Positions 14,824 to 22,900 of a stretch of 64,000 bases of DNA are shown in pieces (the first letter of the stretch is position 1; each line of letters begins with the position of its first letter). The translations under genes were made by a program, and so were the position numbers. Origin of the DNA: Pratylenchus scribneri (lineage: Eukaryota > Nematoda > Chromadorea > Rhabditida > Pratylenchidae); contig JAQSEB010000084.1 in NCBI GenBank assembly GCA_030063045.1, forward strand, positions 558,001 through 622,000, read 5' to 3'. Under the pieces are notes generated by a model that made no database searches, was not told where the DNA came from, and saw only the letters and a list, made by a program, of their open reading frames with translations.

Positions 14824-14828
14824 AAATG
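14824..14828 (+). repeat. Target site duplication, left copy
   Basis: AAATG directly before the left LTR, identical to 26062-26066. It comes from the aaaatg junction present in every satellite monomer. Five bases is a usual duplication length for BEL/Pao elements. Confidence 0.92.
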
Positions 14829-15363
14829 TGTTGGGTTTGGCCAACAACAACAAACTACAATTAAACTACAAATTCGCCACCTTCTCTTCATGCTTTTTGC
14901 TTTCCTGGATGGCTGCCTTGATTCATTCCAAAATATTCACAAAAACGAAAACCATCCTTTTTTACGCTCGCAATTTATTATAATTTCCTAAAAGGCGAAT
15001 ATATTTTTTTTCTTCTCAATTAATTTGATATTTAGCGCGGGGAATTCAAAAGGGGCAAATTGATTTGAGTTGTTCCCCTAGGTCATATTTTCCTCATTTT
15101 TCCCTCTTCCAATCCTTCCCCCTTTCCCTCAATCCCGAGCTCGTCGTTTCACTCCATTTCATTCTTCCGGTGTTTATTCCGAAGGTCGATTTTGGAGCTT
15201 CCTTGTGGCCACAAGCGCATTTGGATTATTTGGCAACCTAATTGCCATTCTTCACAATTGGATTAAACAATTGGCGCGTGGATTATTAATACGAGGATAA
15301 CTTCTTCATTTCCACTTAATTGGAACCGAGGATAACTTAATTTGCTCCAGTGGAAAACCGACA
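14829..15363 (+). repeat. 5' LTR (535 bp)
   Basis: Read side by side with 25527-26061, I find no base difference. It begins TG and ends CA. The first 18 bases can fold as a hairpin: TGTTGG, loop GTTTGG, CCAACA. The middle is AT-rich with a T-run near 15003-15012, followed by a pyrimidine-rich stretch near 15090-15135. A 12-bp direct repeat, CGAGGATAACTT, lies at 15292 and 15327. The promoter should lie in this LTR, but I cannot assign a TATA box, transcription start or AATAAA signal with confidence. Confidence 0.96.
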
Positions 15364-15726
15364 AGTGGTGCCGCTAAAACTTAATCCGAATCTGCGATTG
15401 GCACCGTTACCTTTTTGGACTTTGATCCTATATTTCAAAATCCAAATTATTATTTTGGGATTAAACTTTGGTGTTTCATTCCATTTTTGCGGTGCTATCA
15501 TTTTTGGTGATTCGACATTTTGCTGTGGTGTTCTTCCCATATTTGGAAATATTTTCACCACGGATTTTTTGGTTGTGTTGATTCAACCTTCGTTTTACTG
15601 AGCTCAAATTTTTGGATAATATTTTGTTTCCTTATTTGGAAATATATTTCGAGGGAATTTTATTTGAAGGATAAATTTATTGGAAATTTTATTATTCGAG
15701 GGATTTATTCAGATTTGTAATAAATA
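15364..15726 (+). other. Leader between 5' LTR and the ORF
   Basis: A 363-bp AT-rich untranslated leader. I see no ATG on the + strand before 15727, so the ORF start is the first AUG after the LTR. It should contain the primer binding site at its left end and any packaging signal. The short reading frames here look like chance. Confidence 0.75.
15366..15383 (+). other. Candidate primer binding site
   Basis: Two bases after the 5' LTR the sequence reads TGGTGCCGCTAAAAC. The TGG start is expected of a site pairing with the CCA end of a tRNA. The first eight bases would pair with a tRNA ending CGGCACCA, which is compatible with a histidine tRNA, but the match does not extend clearly. Position supports the call; the tRNA identity is unsettled. 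Confidence 0.6.
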
Positions 15727-16926
15727 ATGTCTGGACCAATTCGTAAAACGATTGGGCCAGCAATTGGTTATCTAAGAGGCAGGATGACCATTGCAAATCA
15801 ATTATTAGCTACTGAGCAAAAGAATGAGGAAGTAGTTAATTCATTGCGGAAAGAGTTAGTTCGATTAACGAAAACTTTCGACCGCCTGGAGGGTGCGCAC
15901 AATGAATGGCGCACATTATTGGCTAATTTAGAAGGTGATGAATTGGATGAGGAATCCACTGTATATGATGGATTTCAAATGGACGATAAACATTTTATGG
16001 ATTATGTGGAAGAGGCTCGGCATTTAATCGACGATATTGAGATTGAATTGGCCGATCATTCTACTGTCGGAAGCACTGAGGGATCGGTACATGAGAGAGC
16101 CCCGGTGCCAACGCAAAGACAGGATAATGGAAATCAGCAACAGCCTCCACCTGTCCAAAATGAACAACAGCAGCCTCCACATGTTACTCCTAGAACTGCC
16201 ATTCCACCTTCTATTCGCCCTAAGCCAAATCCTCGCAGAATTGTTCCAGAAAATGGAGAGGATTTTGGCGATGGTACACCCCGTAGAAATATGCATGGAT
16301 TTGGAGAAGATTTTGGGGATGGAACATCTCCCAGAAACGGACATGGATTTGGGGATTATTTTGGCACTGAGGATTATGTTAAAATTAAAGTGCCAACTTT
16401 CCAAATACCCAAATTCGACGGCAACCCACTCTCCTGGCCAGCTTTTTGGCAAGCTTTTGAATGTTCTATTGAACCATTACGGATTCCCCCAGTTCAAAAA
16501 TTGACATATTTAATTTCATTTTTGGAAAAGGACGTCCTGCCAGTGGTAGCGGGCTATCCTATTATAAATGATAATTATGGCCTTGTGGTTAAGGCTTTGA
16601 AAGAACAATATGGGGACTCAAAAATAATCCGAGAAGCACTTCAATCGGAATTAATCCATTTGAATGCACCTGGTGAGAATATTAATGCGTTGCAAAATTT
16701 CCTCCGTCAATTTGAGAGAATATGCCGCCAATTAGCTGCCATGAACAATTTGGATAGAAAAGATGGATTGCTAATAAATATCATAAAATCCAAGCTTCCA
16801 AAGAAGATTTTGGAACAAATTGTGAAGGCAGAAAGAGCGGCAGGACCCAAATGGGATTTGGATGGATTAAGGTCTTCTTTGGCCGAATTTGTCTCTTTGC
16901 AAGCCGAAATTGAACGATGTGTCAAT
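15727..16926 (+). other. Gag-like region with DUF1759-type domain
   Basis: Residues 1-400, expected to form the particle shell. Residues 20-110 are charged and look helical or coiled-coil. Residues 130-175 are rich in Gln and Pro. Residues 177-214 hold two and a half copies of a 16-residue repeat beginning GEDFGDGT. From about 219 the pattern VPTFQIPKFDGNPLSWPAFW, then LTYLISFLEKD and the LRQFERICRQL helix, matches DUF1759, the Gag-like family found at the start of Pao polyproteins. No cleavage sites can be placed. Confidence 0.85.
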
Positions 16927-19900
16927 TTGCGGCACGATAATAAATCGACAAAGGATAATAAAAACACGAAAGGTGTTTCAGAACATGTTCGTACCTTTGC
17001 CACTGCGGGGGATGATAGAAAGGGGAAAAAGAACGGAAAAGATAGAAAAATCCCTCCCTGTATTTTATGTAAGGGACCACATTGGTCATCCCAGTGCACA
17101 GTGGTCAAATCGCGCGAAAAAAGGATTAAAATTTTGCAAGATCAGGAACGATGCTTTCGCTGTTTTAAAGGCGATCATATGGCCAATTCATGTGAAACTA
17201 AGCGAAATTGCAAAATTTGTAATGGGGGAAAGCATCATCATGCTATCTGCCCAAAATTATTTGACAAGAATGGCATTTTATTACCCAATCCTCCCAATCC
17301 ATATACAGGAAAAGGGAAAGAAGGAAAGTCAGGTAATAAAGCAAATGTTAATGCCACGACAGTGGAGGAATCAAACAATGAAGAGGAAGAGTCTGAGGAT
17401 GTGGCTGCTCAAATGACCATTGTGCCACATTCGCTGACTAATAATTTAATGATGTCCGTTGAGGTAAATTTGTATTCGCCGAATAATCCCGGACATCGAG
17501 TCAAGGCGCTGGTTTTGTTTGATTCCGCCAGTCAGGTGCCATTCATGCGCGGAAAATTGATTGATGAATTGAATCCTCCCAAATTGGGGGAAAATTCTTT
17601 GAATGTTCATGTGCCATTATATCCCGCCAAACGGATTAAAACCCCCCAATATCATATTAAAATGGAACTTTTGGATGGGGGATCAGAGGATTTTATTGTC
17701 CAAAGGCAGGAATGGTTAAATTCGCCTATTCGATGTGCAGATTTGAAGAATGGAGAAATCAAAAATACCAATCGCCGGCCGGATTTGATGATTTGTATTG
17801 GCGAATTTTGGAGATTTTTCCGGGGATTGGAAGAATTGACTCCTTACTTCTTTAGGATTCATACTTCCATTGGCCCAGTTTTGTGTGGGCGGCAACCTAA
17901 ACAGCCCCCAATTAATGGAGTGGGGCCATTGGCTGCCCTTTCATTGTCTGCTGTCGAAAATGAGCCGCCAATTCCATTTTCAGAGGATATCGCTAATTCT
18001 TTTTGGAATTTGGAAAATATAGGAATTGGCGATGATCCCAAAGTCAATGATGATGAAATTGCCGAAGAATTATTTTTAAAATCGGTGAGAATGATCGATG
18101 GCCGATACCAAGTAAAATGGCCTTGGAAATTAATTGAGCCATCAGATTTGCCGCCGAATTACAATATGGCTTTCTCTCGTCTAAAATCTTTATATGAGAA
18201 GTTAAGAGAAAGCCCTGAAATTTTGGATAAAATTAATAAAATAATTCTGGGACAGAAAGATGAAAATATAATTGAAGAATCAACGCGTGAAATTGGCTCT
18301 TTTGAACACTTTTTACCGCACCATGCGGTCATAACTCATAAAGTTCGCCAAGTTTATGCCGCAAATGCCCATGTTCGTGGGAAGAAATCTTTAAATGATT
18401 GCCTTTATAGGGGTCCAGATTATCTTCCGGATTTGGCTGGAATGCTTTTAAGATTCCGCCTAACACCAATTGCTATGTGGGCCGATATTCAGGCTGCTTT
18501 CCTCCAGATTGAGCTGGAAGAAAGTGACCGAAATGTGGTCAAATTTCTTTGGGTTAAAGATATTACCCAGAATTTGACACCATCCAATTTAATAGTATAC
18601 CGTTTTCGTCGCGTGCCATTTGGCGTGATTAGCTCGCCTTTCCTTCTCATGGCGACGGTACGGTATCATCTGGATAAAATCGGCACAAAATTGGCATTAG
18701 AAATTAAAAATAACATTTATATGGATAATACGTTCATGGCAAACAAAGATGAAGCCGAAGCTTTAGAAAATTATAAAAAATCAAAGGAAATATTCGCTTC
18801 GGCTAAAATGAACCTAAGAGAGTTCATAAGCAATTCCGAATTGGTGAATGAAAGTATTCCTAAAGAGGACAGGCTTGATAAAAAGCCGAAAATTCTGGGA
18901 ATTATGTGGGACATAAAATTGGATTATCTTGTTTTAGAATTCCCAAAATTAATTCCTCATGAATTTGTCACTCGTCGAATTATTCTACAGGAATTGAATT
19001 CCAATTTTGATCCCTTAGGCTTTAAAATCCCATGTTTATTGCAAGGAAAATTAATTTTCCAACGCACTTGGGATTTAGCCTTGAAATGGGACGATCCATT
19101 GCCTACGGAATTAGGCAAAGAATGGATGGCATTTACGGCAGAATGGCCGGAAGGAATTTATAATTTGCCTCGCCGGATTATGCCAAACAATGCCGAATTG
19201 ATTCAATTACATGCAACTGTAGATGCCTCAAAGGATGCTTATTGTGCTGCTGTTTATTTAGTCATAAAAAACTCTGATGGATATACTTCCAATCTGATTT
19301 TTGCTAAGAATCGCCTGAGGCCAAGGAAAAAGGATATAACCATCCCAAGGATGGAACTTCTAGGCATGACTTTAGGGATTCGTGCCCTCAATTTTGTGAA
19401 AAATCAACTGAAAATTGATATTAAAAATGAGTATCTATGGACAGATTCTCAGCCAATTTTAAGTTGGATAAATTCAGCGGAAAAACAGCAAAAATTCATT
19501 GCGAATAGATTGGATGAAATTCGAAAAAATGAAAATTGCATTTTTAGGCACGTCCCAACTAAAAGTAACCCTGCGGATTTAGGGACAAGGGGAATGCCAA
19601 TTATGGATTGGATTAATTGCCAATTATGGTGGAATGGGCCCGAATTTTTTACCCTTCCACCAGAATTATGGCCACAATCTATGGAGGTGAGAATTTTGCC
19701 CAAGGAGGGCGAATTGGAAATTTCTACTCTCGCCAACATTATTAAGTCATCATCAAATAATTCTTTAATTGAATTCCATCGCTTTGGTAGTTGGAAGAAG
19801 CTTTTGAGAACTACCATCATTGTTCTACAATTTTTGAAGAAAATAATGAATAAACGCATATCATCTGTGCCAGAAATTGAGGCAATTAAATTAGATTTAA

Positions 19901-22900
19901 ATTCTTTTGTGGATAATTCAATTCTAGCTGAAAGAATTATTATTAAAATTGGACAAAAGAATATTGATGAATTCCTTAAATTAAGAAAGAATTTATCGAC
20001 ATTTATTGATGAAAATGGAATTATAAGGTTAAAAACGCGGATGGATAATTGTGCTGATTATGATTTAGCACATCCCATTGTTTTGCCTAATGGGAAATTA
20101 ATCGAATTATTAGTAATGGAAATTCATAAAGGAATTTTTCACGGAGGTGCAAATGCCACTTGGAATGAATTTTTTAGAAAATTCTGGATTCCATTTGGGC
20201 GAAGAAGAGTGAGAGGAATTCTTAAAAAATGCCCATTATGCATTCGAATTAAATCTCCCCCATTTGCACTTCCAATTATGCCGCAATTACCCTTTGATAG
20301 GGTTCAAAGAATGAATGCATTTACCAGCATTGGGATAGATTATTTGGGGCCTTCAATTTGTAAAATCCAGCACGAAAAGAATAAATTTTGGATTATTATT
20401 ATTACATGTTTAACTACCCGAAGTGTTTATTTAGCCCCTGTTCTATCATTAGACACAATTACATTAATTCACACACTTCGTAGATTTTCAGCTCGAAGAG
20501 CGAAACCGAAACGGATATTGAGTGATAACGGATCATCGTTTAAGGTTTTGTCAAAAATATTCCCCTCCCAAAAAATGAGTTGGGAGGAAAAAGAATTATT
20601 AAATTATTTGAATGAAAATGAGATAAAGTGGCGACACATCCCAGAATTCTCGCCATGGTTCGGAGCAACTTACGAAAGATTAGTTGGATTAGTAAAAAAT
20701 TCATTCAAAAGAACTTTGGGAAGAAAAATCATGGATTGGGAAGAAATACAATCATTTACAATTGAAGTTGAAGCAGTTCTCAACCAACGGCCATTGACAT
20801 GGGTGTCGGATGAAGCTGACGAAATTTGTGCCCTTCGGCCGGTGGATTTTCTCTTACCCAAAGGCACGTTGTCCATTAATCTTCCCAGTATTCCAGAGGA
20901 GGAGAAATTGGATGAAAATTTTGAAATTAAGCCGCTAAAAACGGCAGATCAATTCAGAAAATTGTGGCAAACTTGCCTCGAAAATTTGGATCATTTTTGG
21001 GGAATATGGAAAAAGGACTATTTATTAATGTTAAGGGAGAGAACCTTGGAAAGGTCAACTCATAAAGGCCCTCATTCACAAACAATTCGCTCCCCAAAAA
21101 TTGGTGAAATTGTTTTAGTTGAAGGTGAAACAAAGGCTAGAAATTTATGGCCGATGGGTCGGATAATTGAGCTAATGGGGAGCGAAGGACAAGTGAGAAC
21201 GGCTAAATTAAAAATGCCAAATAAAAAGTTTATTACAAGACCAATTTCTAAGCTATTTCCTCTTGAAATAGGGGAAGAAATTGAAGAATCAGTTGATAAT
21301 TTTGAACCTAAGAAAGTTCAAACTTGTGAAAAAATCGATGAAAAACAAAAGGGCAAAAATGAAGCTACTAATGAATATAAAAACATTTTGCGTTCATCAA
21401 AACATAAATTGATTGCTGCCCCATTAATCAATTTATTCACTGTATTTTTGCTTTTAATTTTTGGTAATTTTATCGAATGCCGCCCTATTATGGCCCCAAT
21501 TTGCTACGAATGTTCGATGGAATGTTTGGACAATGGCATTGTTGCAAAATCGCCTAATATTTTTGATAAAGTAGAAATATGCTGCAATAACCGTCAAATG
21601 TGCTTAATCCACAGTCGTACTCCTGAATTAAGTTTATTCTTGCCAGAATATATATTAATTAGAGGATATGATTGTTGGGGACATTTTTGGAGTAGAAATG
21701 GGAAAATGAAGCAATTAAGGAAATACTGTCCAGCTAAAGACCCTTGCAAATTGATGGATTCCGGATTGGATTGGATTTTGAATCCAGAATGTTACCCGGA
21801 ATGGGCCGAAAAAATTTATGGATTAATTTTGGTTGGAATTTTATTATTTGGGTGCTGCTTAATTAATTTAATTCGAAGTTACATCAAAGCAATTAAATGG
21901 ATTTTGCGACCTTTTTTCCTTCCGTTTATTTTTCTTTATAAAATTTATAAAAGAAAAAATAAAAATGTGATAAGGAAAGATGATAATGCCTCAGGTTCTA
22001 CTTCAAAATCACAAAGAAAACAAGTTAAAAAGCTTCGAAATTTACTGACACATCCAAGTAGAAAAATGATGTCAAGTCGAGCAATCTTTTCAATTTTGAC
22101 ATTTTTCGCTATTTTGTATATAGCTAATGGTACTTCTGAAATATTGTCCTTGACCAGCATGACAGAGGATTGTGTGAAAACGGTGGATTTTGAAACTTGT
22201 GAAATGGAAGGAAAGACCCTTATAAGTCTTCTTCCTAATGGTCAAGTGATAAATTTGATTTTAAAGAATAAAAATGGAAGAATAATGGGTGAAACAGAAA
22301 TAATTATGAAGTCTTTTGGATATGAATGCATGCCTATTTTAGATAAGCATTTAAGATCTTACCAGATAATTACCCGCCATCAAAAAAGTTGCCCCCTAGA
22401 AAATTCATGCGTGGATGACTTTTGCGAAAAAGTCAGACCGGAAATGAAATTGATGGAATTAAATGATGCCAATGAATTTCCTGGGCTATCTTTTTGCCAA
22501 GAATCGTGTTCTTTTCTTTGGTGCGGCTGCGGAGTAACAGTAGGAAGTTCATGTCTTTTCTACCGTTACTACGCCAGGCCAATTAATCAAATATACTATG
22601 AATTAATTAAATGTTCAAATTGGCGTTTTCGCCTTGAAATTGAACTTAAATTATATCAAAATGGATCAAATGAAGTGAAAAATTTGGTTTTGTTTCAGGG
22701 GATGACCACCAATTACCATAATTTCTCTTTAACGTTGGTTGGTGGTTTTCAGCCCCCTTCATCACTTTCTCATTTATTTTTCTTAAAAAATGGAGATGAA
22801 GCAGCCTTAACTGAAAAGATCGAAACAGATTTAATTTGCCAAAATAAAGAACAAGCTGAAAATTTTAAAAATTGTACACTTCAACGAAAAGCATGTGGAG

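Larger units (their letters stand above)
1..14828 (+). repeat. 37-bp G-rich satellite array, left part
   Basis: About 400 head-to-tail copies of a 37-bp monomer fill this stretch with no spacer. A typical monomer starts tgctggtgggtagggtg, continues gaactaggtgatt and ends aaggaaaa. By my count it holds 15 G, 2 C, 11 A and 9 T on this strand. All copies face the same way. Common variants are ctggtggata, ctggtgggta and caggtgggta at the start; aactt for aacta; and a minor form in which gattaaggaaaatg becomes gatcgagtaagatg. A 36-bp form (ctggtgatag) recurs at regular places. There is no coding potential: 37 is not a multiple of 3 and every frame meets stops. The array is open at the left edge of the window and ends where the retrotransposon inserted. 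Confidence 0.98.

Noticed and set aside
1..14828. CRISPR-like array appearance (regular short repeats)
   Set aside because: There are no unique spacers; the 37-bp units follow each other directly, as in a satellite, and the window is eukaryotic.
15337..15720. Short reading frames in the leader on both strands
   Set aside because: They lack an ATG in the + frame or overlap the LTR/leader by chance, show no family features, and lie in the untranslated leader.
15718..15725. AATAAA-like string before the ORF as a polyadenylation signal
   Set aside because: It lies directly before the start codon of a full-length ORF, so use as a polyadenylation signal would truncate the transcript; probably chance in AT-rich leader.
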